64,000 nucleotides of DNA from Deinococcus sp. Marseille-Q6407 (GCF_946848805.1 NZ_CAMPFU010000002.1:22501-86500), one strand, 5' to 3'; shown: positions 19,369 to 29,904, counted from the stretch's first letter. The notes: a model not told the origin generated them from the letters alone. Numbers and translations are program-made.

Positions 19369-20256
19369 ATGAGCGACCCTACCCCCCCAGCTGTCCATCC
19401 CGGCGCGCAGCCAGCCGCAGTCCAGGGCGTTCCTGCACCGATCTACCGCCAGATTTCGACCGATTTTTATCCGTGGGCCGAAATCATCGCTGACCTCCGG
19501 GCCCGCTCACAGGCCGGGCAGAGCCTGCTGTTTCAGGCCGAGTCGGGTGGCACCTGTGCCCGCTTCGTCTGGCTGGCTGGACAGCTGCTGGGGGGCCACA
19601 GCGGCCCCCATGAACTGAACTTTGCCATGCTGATGCGCGGCCTGCCGCGGGCCCGCGTGACCCTGCTGCCGCTCAGCGAGGCGGCGGCGGCGGCCATCTG
19701 GGAACACCGCGCCGGCAGCGGGCAGGCGCTGCGCGGCACGGCGGCGCAGGTGACCGCGCAGCTGAGTGGTCAGACCGGCCTGCTGACCGGCTCCGGGGCC
19801 GGCGCGGGGGTGTCGTACTGGCTGGAGGGCCAGCCGCGCTGGGGCAGCTGGGAGCCGCAGGCAGCAGGGGACAGCGAAAGCCAGGAATGGCAGTTCGTGC
19901 CGCTCCACCGGCCGCTGGACCGCAGCGAGCTGGAGCTGTTCTGGCGGCAGCTGCTGACCTTGACCCACCGCCGCGCCGCGCTGGATGAGGTCTGGCGGCA
20001 GGTGTCGTTGCAGTTGGCCGTCCGCTATCCGGTGCTGGACCCTTTTACCCGTGAGGTGACGGTCCGGACCGGCGAGTTAAAGGTGGACCCGGCGGTGGAG
20101 GCTGACGAGTTGCAGCCGGCCCTGCTGGCGGCGTACAGCCTGGCACTGCCCCGCCTGGGCCTGCGCCTGAGCGACCTGCCGCTGGAGCGGCTGCGCCAGC
20201 ATGAGCTGTGGGAATCCAGCGGCCTGCAGGCGCTGGAAGAAAGGGGTCAGGCATGA
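19369..20256 (+). CDS. uncharacterised protein, first of a three-gene signalling-type cluster
   Basis: 295 residues, soluble. The N-terminal half (STDFYPWAEIIADLRAR, GQSLLFQAESGG) resembles the DUF4388-type domain that reads as 'effector output', like the protein at 44941; this is a weak resemblance. The C-terminal 100 residues are helical. Its stop overlaps the next start (ATGA at 20253). No enzymatic motif seen. Start at 19369 downstream of TATACT (19351-19356). Confidence 0.6.
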   Translation: MSDPTPPAVHPGAQPAAVQGVPAPIYRQISTDFYPWAEIIADLRARSQAGQSLLFQAESGGTCARFVWLAGQLLGGHSGPHELNFAMLMRGLPRARVTLLPLSEAAAAAIWEHRAGSGQALRGTAAQVTAQLSGQTGLLTGSGAGAGVSYWLEGQPRWGSWEPQAAGDSESQEWQFVPLHRPLDRSELELFWRQLLTLTHRRAALDEVWRQVSLQLAVRYPVLDPFTREVTVRTGELKVDPAVEADELQPALLAAYSLALPRLGLRLSDLPLERLRQHELWESSGLQALEERGQA

Positions 20257-20660
20257 CCCGCGCCCTGAGCTGGCCCGAAGGTCTCAGCGACGAGACGCCG
20301 TTGCCTTACCGGGTGTGGCGGGTGCTGGACCTGATTGACGGGCAATTGTCGGCGGCAGAGGTGGCCCGGCTGGCCGGCGTCGGTGAGGACGAGGTGCTGC
20401 AGGCGGTGGTCGAGGCGGCCGGCCGCGCCCAGAGCCACCAGCGGTTGCTGCGCCCGGTAGACGCTGGGCTGCAGCAGGAAATCACCCGGCTGCTGGGCAG
20501 CCTGATCGGGCCCATCGCCGGCGTGATTGTGGACGAGGCCCTGGAAGACCTGGGCCCGGAGCCACGGGCCGGCAGCCTCTTTCAGAAAATCTCGCAGGAA
20601 CTGGAGCCACAGCAGCGCAGCGCTTTTGCTCACTTGGCCCGCGAGCATGAGCTGGCCTGA
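20253..20660 (+). CDS. uncharacterised winged-helix-like protein
   Basis: 135 residues. Residues about 20-65 (VWRVLDLIDGQLSAAEVARLAGV) look like a winged helix; the rest (LIGPIAGVIVDEALEDLG, ending in a helical tail) resembles the DUF8082-type module often attached to prokaryotic signalling proteins. It is translationally coupled to the upstream gene by a 4-nt overlap. Whether it binds DNA is unknown. Confidence 0.6.
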   Translation: MTRALSWPEGLSDETPLPYRVWRVLDLIDGQLSAAEVARLAGVGEDEVLQAVVEAAGRAQSHQRLLRPVDAGLQQEITRLLGSLIGPIAGVIVDEALEDLGPEPRAGSLFQKISQELEPQQRSAFAHLAREHELA

Positions 20661-20792
20661 GGGCCGGCTGTGCCTAAGTGGTCAGACTTCAGTCTCTAAG
20701 CTGAAGCCATTCTCCGCAGGTTCTCTGCATGGCCGCACTCCCGGGCGCCGGGCTGGCCCGGACGGAACCGCGCCGCACCAAGGAAGGAAAGC

Positions 20793-22391
20793 ATGAAGTA
20801 CACCGTAGTCATTCAGCAACCCGTTCAGGATGAGGTTCGTGCCGACCTGGAGCAGAGGCTTCAGCAGGGGCTGGGGCTCAGTGCCTCGGCGGCCGGTAAG
20901 CTGTCTGCCCGCCGCTCGGGGCGGCTGCTCAAGCCCACCACCCGCCCCAAGGCCGAGAAACTGCTGGGCATCTTCAGCGGCGTCGGTGCGGACGTCACCC
21001 TGGAAGAGGTGCCCGAAGAGGGCACGCTGAGCGGCCTCGGTGCTGCTTCTGCTGCTGCGGCGCCGGCACCTGGGCCGGCGGCCAGTAGTGACAGTGCCAG
21101 CACACTGGTTGCCCCGTCTGCGGACCCGTTTGGCGCAGGCCAGCCGGGTGCAGAAGCCCCGGCAGACAATCCTTTTTCGGCCAGCCCGCTGGGAGCGGCG
21201 ACGGCCCCCGCCGCAGACCCCTTCGGTGCTGATCCTTTTGGGGCGGACCCCTTCGGTGCCGACCCGTTCAGCGCAGCTCCCTCCTTCGGCACAGACCCTT
21301 TTGCGGCCGATCCATTTGCGGCGCCGGCCAGCGGCCAGGCAGGTCAAAGTCAAGGGAGCCAGAGTCAGGTGTTCAGCGCCGCGCCGGGCGGGGTCACGGG
21401 CAGCACTGAGAGCCCGCGTCCTGCCGGCCGCCACGATCCGGCCCCTGCCGCCCCGGCAGATGACGAGTGGGCCAGCTTTACCCAGGACCTGGGCAGCGCC
21501 GGCCGTGACCAGAAAACGGAACAGGCGGGTGACACTGGTGATGTCTGGGCCGACTTCGCCGATTCGTTGAAGGTGGACGTACCGGTGCCGGAGCGCTCCG
21601 AAACGGCCGCCGCCCCAGCGCCGCTGGTGCCCAGTTTTATGGACGTGGCCGACGACGCCGAACTGCCGGTCACGGTGTCGGGGCCGCGCCGCAGCCTGGA
21701 GCGTCAGCTGCTGCTGTCCTCGCTGTTGCCCACGGCCGCGCTGGCACTGCTGTCGCTGTTGCTGCTGAGCACCTTGTTGCCAGCCGCCCAGCGCACCCAG
21801 TCGGCGGCGCAGGCGCAGACCCTGGCCCGTAGCCTCAGCGCCACGCTGCAGACCGGCTCTACCGACGCGCTGCAAAACCAGCTGCGGACGCTGGCAAACG
21901 ACAACGGCATCGGCTTTGTGCAGGTGCAAGTGCCCGGCGGCTCTACCTACTTTGCCAGCGACGCCAAGCCGGCCGACAGCCAGAACCTCCAGAAAGCTTT
22001 TGCTGGCTGGAAGCCACAGAACAACGCTGCTCTGTTCCGGAACGGCAACTCCAGTTACGCGGTGGGCGCGGTTGACGCCACCGAACAGACCCCCCAGGTC
22101 TCGGTGGGCGTGCCGTACCGCTTTAACCTGGCCCGCACGGTGCTGCCCTGGCTGCTGGCCTCGCTGGCACTACTGGGCCTGGCGGCGTTGTGGGCCCGCC
22201 GCGCAGCCCAGGGCCTGCTGCAACCCCTGCAGCGACTGGTGCGTGCGGCCGACGCCATCAGCGCCGGGGACCTGAACCAGCCGGTGCACGCCGAAGCCAA
22301 CGACGAGGTGGGCGATCTGGCCCAGGCCCTGGAGCGCATGCGCCTGAGCCTCAGCGCCGCCATGGACCGCCTGCGCCGCCGCAAGCGTTAG
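20793..22391 (+). CDS. membrane protein with DPF-repeat linker and HAMP domain
   Basis: 532 residues. In order: an N-terminal domain of about 80 residues (KYTVVIQQPVQDEVRADLEQ), a 220-residue low-complexity linker containing ADPFG repeated four times at a 15-bp period (21213-21272) plus further DPF motifs, a membrane helix (LLSSLLPTAALALLSLLLLS), a periplasmic domain of about 120 residues, a second helix, and a HAMP domain at the C-terminus (AADAISAGDLNQPV, DEVGDLAQALERM). It stops after the HAMP, so the output must come from a partner. It has the layout of a chemoreceptor-like sensor without a signalling hairpin. AAGGAAGGA precedes ATG 20793. Confidence 0.75.
   Translation: MKYTVVIQQPVQDEVRADLEQRLQQGLGLSASAAGKLSARRSGRLLKPTTRPKAEKLLGIFSGVGADVTLEEVPEEGTLSGLGAASAAAAPAPGPAASSDSASTLVAPSADPFGAGQPGAEAPADNPFSASPLGAATAPAADPFGADPFGADPFGADPFSAAPSFGTDPFAADPFAAPASGQAGQSQGSQSQVFSAAPGGVTGSTESPRPAGRHDPAPAAPADDEWASFTQDLGSAGRDQKTEQAGDTGDVWADFADSLKVDVPVPERSETAAAPAPLVPSFMDVADDAELPVTVSGPRRSLERQLLLSSLLPTAALALLSLLLLSTLLPAAQRTQSAAQAQTLARSLSATLQTGSTDALQNQLRTLANDNGIGFVQVQVPGGSTYFASDAKPADSQNLQKAFAGWKPQNNAALFRNGNSSYAVGAVDATEQTPQVSVGVPYRFNLARTVLPWLLASLALLGLAALWARRAAQGLLQPLQRLVRAADAISAGDLNQPVHAEANDEVGDLAQALERMRLSLSAAMDRLRRRKR
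21213..21272. repeat. 15-bp period ADPFG repeats
   Basis: Four consecutive 15-bp units encode ADPFG (the last ADPFS). Codons differ between units, so the array is old or has been selected at protein level. Confidence 0.8.
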
Positions 22392-22443
22392 TAAGGTCAA
22401 GGCAGCCAGGCCGGCGGCCCGGCCCGTCATTACCTCAGCGAAA

Positions 22444-22480
22444 CACGCCGCCCTGGACTTTCTTTCCGGGCGGCGCGTTT
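22444..22480. terminator. hairpin between convergent genes
   Basis: CGCCGCCC (22446-22453) pairs with GGGCGGCG (22468-22475), between the HAMP gene end and the relA/spoT end. Followed on the plus strand by CGTTTA. Confidence 0.6.
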
Positions 22481-22499
22481 ATCTACGGTAGATGCCCGT

Positions 22500-24767
<2,268 letters not shown>

Positions 24768-24873
24768 GCCATGCACAGCGTTCACAATAGCGCGGGCGCC
24801 GCTGCCCGGACCGTGCCCTGCGCCGGCAGAAAGGCGGCAGGAGAGAAAGCAGCGGAGCGCTATGCTGCGGAAG

Positions 24874-25506
24874 ATGCCTGCTGCCGTGACACCCGACTGG
24901 TCCCTGGAACGCCAGCACTGGGTGCGTGGGTACTTCCGGGTGGCTGGGGTGGACGAGGCCGGGCGCGGCGCCTGGGCTGGGCCGGTAACGGTGGCCGCCG
25001 TGATTCTGCCGAATACGGGAGGGGAACTGCCCTTCGCTGACAGCAAGACGCTGAGCGCTGCCCAGCGCGAGGACCTGGCCGCCGAGGTGCGCCGGATCGC
25101 CCTGGCCTGGGCGGTGGAGCACGCCTGGCCGGGGGAAATCGAGCGGCTGAATATTCTGGGCGCCACCCACGCGGCGGCCATGCGGGCGATTGCTGCCCTG
25201 AATCCGGAACCACAGGCCCTGGTGACCGACTACCTGCGCCTGCGCACCCCGCTGCCGCTGCTGGCCCCGCCGCGCGCCGATGCCCTGAGCTTCAGCGTGG
25301 CGGCAGCCAGCATCCTCGCCAAGACCGAACGCGACACCCTGATGCGGCAGCTGGACAGCACCTACCCCGGCTACGGCTTTGCGGCGCACAAAGGGTACGG
25401 CACCTCGGCACACCGCTCGGCCCTGGCCGAACTGGGGGTCAGTGAGGCGCACCGCCGGGGCTTCCGGCCGGTGGCGGCCCTGCTCCAGCGGCGCCTGCTG
25501 GACTGA
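24874..25506 (+). CDS. rnhB: ribonuclease HII
   Basis: 210 residues. RNase HII nicks RNA:DNA hybrids 5' of single ribonucleotides and starts ribonucleotide excision repair. The catalytic motif GVDEAGRGAWAGPV gives Asp27-Glu28, with LSFSVAAASILAKTERD and YGFAAHKGYGTSAH downstream. TATGCT at 24861-24866 sits 7 nt before ATG 24874, favouring this leaderless start over the ATG at 24862, which overlaps the -10. Confidence 0.93.
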   Translation: MPAAVTPDWSLERQHWVRGYFRVAGVDEAGRGAWAGPVTVAAVILPNTGGELPFADSKTLSAAQREDLAAEVRRIALAWAVEHAWPGEIERLNILGATHAAAMRAIAALNPEPQALVTDYLRLRTPLPLLAPPRADALSFSVAAASILAKTERDTLMRQLDSTYPGYGFAAHKGYGTSAHRSALAELGVSEAHRRGFRPVAALLQRRLLD

Positions 25507-25574
25507 TTCTGAAAGAAAAGGAATAAAAGTTTCCTGCGGACGGCTGGCCGCCAGACTGTGACAGGATGCTGCTT

Positions 25575-26276
25575 ATGACGGGAACGGCGCATCAGGAACA
25601 ACACAACACTGAACGGATCGGCTGGCTGCGGGCGGCGGTGCTGGGGGCCAATGACGGGGTGGTGTCGGTGTCCAGCATCGTGGTGGGGGTGGCTGCCGCT
25701 GCTGGAACCACGCCCGGCACCATTTTGCTGGCCGGCGTGGCCGCGCTGGTGGCCGGCGCAACTTCGATGGCGGCCGGCGAGTACGTGTCGGTGCAGTCGC
25801 AGGCCGATACCGAGCACGCCAACCTGGCCAAGGAAGCCCGCGAACTGCGCGAGCAGCCCGAAGCAGAGTTGCAGGAACTGACCGACATTTATGTCGCGCG
25901 CGGGGTGGAGCCGGGGCTGGCCCGGCAGGTGGCGCAGCAACTGACCGCCGCCGACGCCCTGGGCACCCACGCCCGCGAGGAACTGGGCATCACCGAGCAG
26001 CTGCGGGCCCGGCCTTTCCAGGCGGCGCTGGCCTCGGCGGTGTCGTTCATCGTGGGCGGCATCGTGCCGGTCATTGCGGCCGTGCTGCTGCCGCACAGCG
26101 CTGTGGGTGTGGGGGTCACGGTGGTCACCCTGCTGGCGCTGCTGGTGCTGGGCGCCCTGGCGGCCTACGCAGGCGGAGCCTCACTCTGGAAAGGGGCGCT
26201 GCGGGTCACGCTCTGGGGCGCAGCAGCGATGGCTCTCAGCGCGCTGGTGGGCAGCCTGTTCGGGGTGCAGGCGTAG
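25575..26276 (+). CDS. VIT1/CCC1 family metal transporter
   Basis: 233 residues. LGANDGVVSVSSIVVGV and GATSMAAGEYVSVQSQAD are the family signatures (Gly/Met/Glu residues of the metal path), followed by a charged cytoplasmic helix (residues about 85-145) and three C-terminal membrane segments. Members move Fe2+ or Mn2+; Mn accumulation would matter for oxidative-stress tolerance, but the direction and metal are inferred. The start at 25575 has AGGA at a proper distance; ATG 25566 touches it. Confidence 0.85.
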   Translation: MTGTAHQEQHNTERIGWLRAAVLGANDGVVSVSSIVVGVAAAAGTTPGTILLAGVAALVAGATSMAAGEYVSVQSQADTEHANLAKEARELREQPEAELQELTDIYVARGVEPGLARQVAQQLTAADALGTHAREELGITEQLRARPFQAALASAVSFIVGGIVPVIAAVLLPHSAVGVGVTVVTLLALLVLGALAAYAGGASLWKGALRVTLWGAAAMALSALVGSLFGVQA

Positions 26277-26281
26277 GCGCT

Positions 26282-26309
26282 GGCCCTGTGCCGGGGGCCC
26301 TGTGCCGGG
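26282..26309. repeat. 14-bp perfect tandem duplication (intergenic)
   Basis: GGCCCTGTGCCGGG occurs twice in a row, just after the stop of the transporter gene. Junction microhomology is 1 nt. Confidence 0.85.
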
Positions 26310-26324
26310 GCAGCTCCGGCGCTG

Positions 26325-26522
26325 CTAGCGGGCTTTCTGCGGGCCAGTTTCCGGCTGAGATTTCGCCGCTTGTCGGCAGCGATCCGAGCAGTAGCGCACG
26401 TTGTCCCAGTCGCGTTCCCACTTGCGGCGCCACTGAAACGGCCGCCCGCATACCGGACATACCTTGCTGGCCCGCTCGGCCGGGGGGCGGGCGGCTTTGC
26501 CGTTGACATGCGTTCTGGCCAC
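26325..26522 (-). CDS. DUF2256 zinc-ribbon protein
   Basis: 65 residues. The core [16 protein letters not shown], with NVRYCSDRC downstream, gives two CxxC-type pairs and the conserved Trp/Arg pattern of DUF2256. It is probably a small zinc-binding protein of unknown role. The GTG at 26522 is chosen because TATTCT lies 6 nt upstream (leaderless); the frame is open to an ATG at 26555 that would overlap the promoter. Confidence 0.8.
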   Translation of the reverse strand: MARTHVNGKAARPPAERASKVCPVCGRPFQWRRKWERDWDNVRYCSDRCRQAAKSQPETGPQKAR

Positions 26523-26560
26523 GTTCCGAGAATAGGGCAGAGCAGGGCAAATCAAGAGAG

Positions 26561-26590
26561 GGGGAGGCCTACCTCCGGCCTCCCCTTTTT
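26561..26590. terminator. hairpin downstream of leuA
   Basis: GGGGAGGCC (26561-26569) pairs perfectly with GGCCTCCCC (26577-26585). The T-run (TTTTT) is on the plus strand; on the minus strand, the direction of leuA, the stem is followed by CTCTCTTG. It probably ends leuA transcription, perhaps in both directions. Confidence 0.7.
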
Positions 26591-26605
26591 CACCTGGGCT
26601 CTAGC

Positions 26606-28176
26606 TCAGGGCGTGCTGACCTGTGCGCTCACCTTTTCCTTGCCCATGCCGGCTTCAATCATGTTGATCACCCGCAGCCAGGCGCGAACGCTGGCTTCCA
26701 CGATGTCGGTGGCGACACCCACTCCGCTGAGGTACTGTTCGCCGTGCCGCACGGTGATGCTCACTTCGCCCAGCGCGTCGTCGCCCTGCGTGACCGACTG
26801 AATGCGGTATTTCTCCAGCTCCGGCTGCACGCCGGTGATGTCGCTGATGGCCTGAAAAGCGGCGTCTACCGGGCCGTCACCATGGGCGGTGGCGCTGCGG
26901 CTGCCCTGCGGGGTGGTCAGGCGCACGAAGGCCACCGGCTCCACGTTCATGCCGGAGGTGATCTGGAAAGCGTCCAGGCTGTAGGTCTGTGGCACGTCGG
27001 TGCGCGAGTCGGCCAGCGCCCGCAGGTCCTCGGCGAACACCTGCCCCTTGCGGTCGGCCAGGTCCTTGAAGCGGCCGAACAGCCCCTGCACCTTGTCCTC
27101 GTCCATGTCCGCGTAGCCCAGGTCCGCCAGCGCCTGCCGGAACGCGGCGCGGCCCGAGTGCTTGCCCATCACCATCACGGCGGCCTCGCGGCCCACCGGC
27201 CCACCAGTTCGGCGTTCATGATCTCGTAGGTTTCGCGGGCTTTCAGGACCCCGTCCTGGTGAATGCCCGATTCGTGGGCAAAAGCGTTGTCGCCCACCAC
27301 GGCCTTGTTGGGCTGCACCGGCATCCCGCTCAGGCGGCTGACCAGGCGCGAGGCGCGGTAGAGTTCGCGGGTCTGAATCCCGGTGCTGAAACCGTACTGA
27401 TCGGCGCGGGTATGAAAGGCCATCACGATTTCTTCCAGGCTGGCGTTGCCGGCCCGCTCACCGATGCCGTTCACGGTGCATTCGATCTGCCGCGCCCCAC
27501 CCTGCGCCGCCGCGATGGAATTGGCGACCGCCATGCCCAGGTCGTCGTGGCAGTGCGCCGAGAGAACGACATGCTCCGGCAGTTCGGCCCGCAGCCGGGC
27601 GAACAGGGCGCGGATTTCCTCGGGGGTGGTGTAACTCACCGTGTCGGGCACGTTGATGGTGGCTGCACCGGCCGCGGCGGCCGCCCGGAAAATCCGGATC
27701 ATGAAGTCCACGTCCGAGCGGGTGGCGTTCTCGGCGCTGAATTCCACGTCGTCCACAAAGGTGCGGGCGTATTCCACCGCCTGCACGGCCTTTTCTACCA
27801 CCTGATCCGGCTCCAGCTTCAGCTTCTTTTGCATGTGGATGGGGCTGGTGGCGATAAAGGTGTGAATTCGGGGCCGCTGTGCCGCTTCCACCCCACGTGC
27901 CGCCGCTTCGATGTCGGCGCGGCCGGCGCGGGCCAGGGCGGCAATCACCGGGCCGCGCACCTCGCGGGCGATGCGCTGCACGCCCTCCAGGTCGCCGGCG
28001 CTGGCAATCGGAAAGCCGGCTTCGATGATGTCTACACCCAGCCGGGCCAGCTGCTGCCCGATCTCGATTTTCTGGGCGTGGTTCAGCGCCACGCCGGGGC
28101 TCTGCTCGCCGTCGCGCAGGGTGGTGTCGAAAATGCGGATGTAGCCGGGGTCGCTGGGGAAACTGGGGGTGGTCAT
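26606..28176 (-). pseudogene. leuA: 2-isopropylmalate synthase, frameshifted by 8-bp duplication
   Basis: LeuA condenses 2-ketoisovalerate with acetyl-CoA, the first step of leucine synthesis. The catalytic barrel begins with [16 protein letters not shown] and contains [13 protein letters not shown] and [17 protein letters not shown]; the C-terminal part carries GKHSGRAAF and the LeuA allosteric domain. At 27187-27202 the plus-strand 8-mer CGGCCCAC is duplicated; the frame changes there from NAELVGR to a wrong frame (WAARPP then stop). Removing one copy gives [19 protein letters not shown], as in the family. ATG 28176 has AGGAG about 9 nt upstream. The gene is preceded by its own leader peptide and attenuator. 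Confidence 0.9.
27187..27202. repeat. 8-bp perfect tandem duplication in leuA (frameshifting)
   Basis: CGGCCCAC twice in a row. Deletion of one copy restores the leuA frame. Junction microhomology is 1 nt. Confidence 0.88.
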
Positions 28177-28228
28177 GGTCAGGGCTCCTGTAGGGAAAAG
28201 GGGGCAAAGGGGCGCGGGCAAGCACAGC

Positions 28229-28265
28229 AAAAACCCCCGGGAGAAGCAGGTGGGTTCTCCGGGGG
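28229..28265 (-). terminator. leuA attenuator terminator
   Basis: Read on the minus strand: CCCCCGGAGAA, loop of nine, TTCTCCCGGGGG (one bulged C), then TTTTT. It lies between the leuA leader peptide and leuA. Upstream segments can compete for its 5' arm: TTCTCC (28320-28315) can pair with GGAGAA (28260-28255), and AGTCAG (28309-28304) with CTGACT (28272-28267). That gives an antiterminator in two helices. Confidence 0.75.
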
Positions 28266-28310
28266 AAGTCAGGGCAGATGGGCGTGGGTGCAGGGCCGGC
28301 TGGCTGACTC

Positions 28311-28355
28311 TCAGGGAGAACAGCAGCGTAGTAGGCCGGGCGCAGTGTGGAACAT
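28311..28355 (-). CDS. leuA leader peptide
   Basis: A 14-residue [17 protein letters not shown], with two consecutive CTA codons, a rare Leu codon in this GC-rich sequence. It starts exactly 7 nt after the -10 element TAGGAT, so its RNA should be leaderless. The stop (28313-28311) sits within the antiterminator segment, so a ribosome that finishes the peptide would block antitermination and allow the terminator at 28229-28265 to form. Confidence 0.7.
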   Translation of the reverse strand: MFHTAPGLLRCCSP

Positions 28356-28391
28356 GTGGGCCATCCTAGCCGAATGTCAGCCGGTTGGCAA
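28356..28391 (-). promoter_or_regulatory. leuA promoter
   Basis: TTGCCA (-35, 28391-28386), 17-bp spacer, TAGGAT (-10, 28368-28363), then 7 nt to the leader-peptide ATG. Confidence 0.75.
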
Positions 28392-28412
28392 GGCTTGTTT
28401 GCCACTTGCCAA
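28385..28412. promoter_or_regulatory. inverted repeat spanning both -35 elements
   Basis: TTGGCAA (28385-28391) and TTGCCAA (28406-28412) are exact inverted copies, 14 bp apart, each overlapping one of the divergent -35 elements. This could be a shared operator, or simply reflect two consensus-like -35 boxes facing away from each other. Confidence 0.4.
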
Positions 28413-28440
28413 AATAGAGGGGCCTGGGTATAGTCCTTGC
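28406..28440 (+). promoter_or_regulatory. leuC-leuD-leuB promoter
   Basis: TTGCCA (28406-28411), 17-bp spacer, TATAGT (28429-28434). The predicted start site, 7 nt on, is the A of the leader-peptide ATG at 28441. Confidence 0.85.
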
Positions 28441-28506
28441 ATGCCTGAGCAACCCGGACAGCCAACGAATGCTTACAGCGACCTACTGCTGCCACCCGGG
28501 TCATAG
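28441..28506 (+). CDS. leuCDB leader peptide
   Basis: A 21-residue ORF ending DLLLPPGS with three consecutive Leu codons (CTA CTG CTG, 28483-28491). Six nt separate its ATG from the -10 element, so it should be the first codon of a leaderless RNA. Pairing of ACCCGG (28452-28457) with CCGGGT (28497-28502), or of GGGTCA (28498-28503) with TGGCCC (28521-28526), gives mutually exclusive structures. The second would disrupt the terminator. This is the classical logic of attenuation by Leu-tRNA supply. Confidence 0.8.
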   Translation: MPEQPGQPTNAYSDLLLPPGS

Positions 28507-28519
28507 CGCTCCGCGCCGC

Positions 28520-28560
28520 ATGGCCCCAGCTGCATGTTGCTGGGGCCATTTTTCTTTTTT
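28520..28560 (+). terminator. leuCDB attenuator terminator
   Basis: ATGGCCCCAGC (28520-28530) pairs perfectly with GCTGGGGCCAT (28539-28549), followed by a T-rich run (TTTTCTTTTTT). It lies between the Leu-rich leader peptide and leuC. Confidence 0.92.
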
Positions 28561-28609
28561 TCTCCTGCCACTCCCCGCATCCCCGCCAACCTGCCAAGGA
28601 GGCCCCCAC

Positions 28610-29904
28610 ATGGGCATGACCATCGCCGAAAAGATTCTCGCCGCGCACGCCGGCAAAGACAGCGTCACCCCCGGAGAACTGATCGAGTGCAGCACCGACC
28701 TCGTGCTGTGCCACGAGATCACCACCCCCGCTGCCCTGCGGATGCTGGAAGAACGCGGCATGGACCGGGTGTTTGACCCGGAGAAAATCGTGGCGGTCCC
28801 GGACCACTCGGTGCCGGCCATGAACATCAAAGCGGCGCAGATGTACCAGAAGCTCAAGAGCTGGGTGCAGGAAAAAGGCATCCGCCACTTTTATGACGTG
28901 GGGCGCGGCGGCATCGCCCACGTGGTGCTGGAAAACAGCGGCCTGATGAAGCCGGGCCAGACGCTGGTGTCGGGCGACAGCCACACCTGCAATGCGGGCG
29001 CCCTGGGCGCGTTCGCCACTGGCGTGGGCAGCACCGACCTGGCCGGGGCCATCTACGCTGGCCGGGTGTGGTTCAAGGTGCCCGAAACCATGCTGATTCG
29101 CGTGACCGGCGAGGCCGGCCCCGGCGTGTCGCCCAAGGACATCGTGCTGGAAGTGATCCGGCAAATCGGCGCGGACGGCGCCAACTACATGGTGATGGAA
29201 TGGGTGGGCGACTATATCGAGGGCCTGGATATGGACTGGATATGGAAGGCCGCTTTACCCTGACCAATATGGCGATTGAGGCCGGCGGCAAGACCGGCAT
29301 CGTGGCGGTGGACGGCACCACCCGCGAGTACCTGCGGGCACGCGGCGTAACCCCGGATGGGTACACCGAGTACCAGTCCGACCCGGACGCGCGCTACGCC
29401 GTGACCGTGGAGATTGACGCCTCGCAGGTGGAGCCCACCGTGGCCTACCCGCACATTCCCAGCAACGGGCGGGTGGCCGGCAGCGACGCCATTCCGGTGA
29501 CCCACGCTTATGTGGGCAGCTGTACCAACGGCCGCATCAGCGACCTGCGCGAGGTGGCGCGGATTCTGCGCGGCCGCCGGGTGGCCGACGGGGTGCAGAT
29601 GACCATCGTGCCCGCCACCCAGGCCATCTGGAAACAGGCGGCGGTGGAAGGGCTGATGGAGATTTTCGTGGACGCCGGGGCCACCGTCTCGTACCCCAGC
29701 TGCGGCGCCTGCCTGGGCATGCATACCGGCGTGCTGGGGCCGAACGACGTGTGTATTTCCAGTTCCAACCGCAACTTCGTGGGCCGCATGGGTGACCCCA
29801 CGGCGCAGATTTACCTTGCCAGCCCTGCCACGGTGGCCGCCAGCGCCGTGACCGGCGTGATTACCGACCCGCGCACCATGCAGGCTGAAGAAGCCGCCGA
29901 CTGA
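28610..29904 (+). pseudogene. leuC: isopropylmalate dehydratase large subunit, frameshifted by 11-bp duplication
   Basis: LeuC carries the 4Fe-4S cluster of isopropylmalate isomerase. N-terminal [30 protein letters not shown] and C-terminal [12 protein letters not shown] (cluster cysteines) are clear. CTGGATATGGA is duplicated at 29225-29246; the first frame ends shortly after in LTL-stop, and the rest of the protein lies in another frame. Removing one copy gives [19 protein letters not shown], as in the family. RBS AAGGAGG ends 7 nt before ATG 28610. The family (LeuC/LysT/homoaconitase) has close relatives; the leuD-leuB context supports leucine. Confidence 0.92.
29225..29246. repeat. 11-bp perfect tandem duplication in leuC (frameshifting)
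   Basis: CTGGATATGGA twice in a row. There is no microhomology at either boundary. Deleting one copy restores leuC. Confidence 0.95.
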
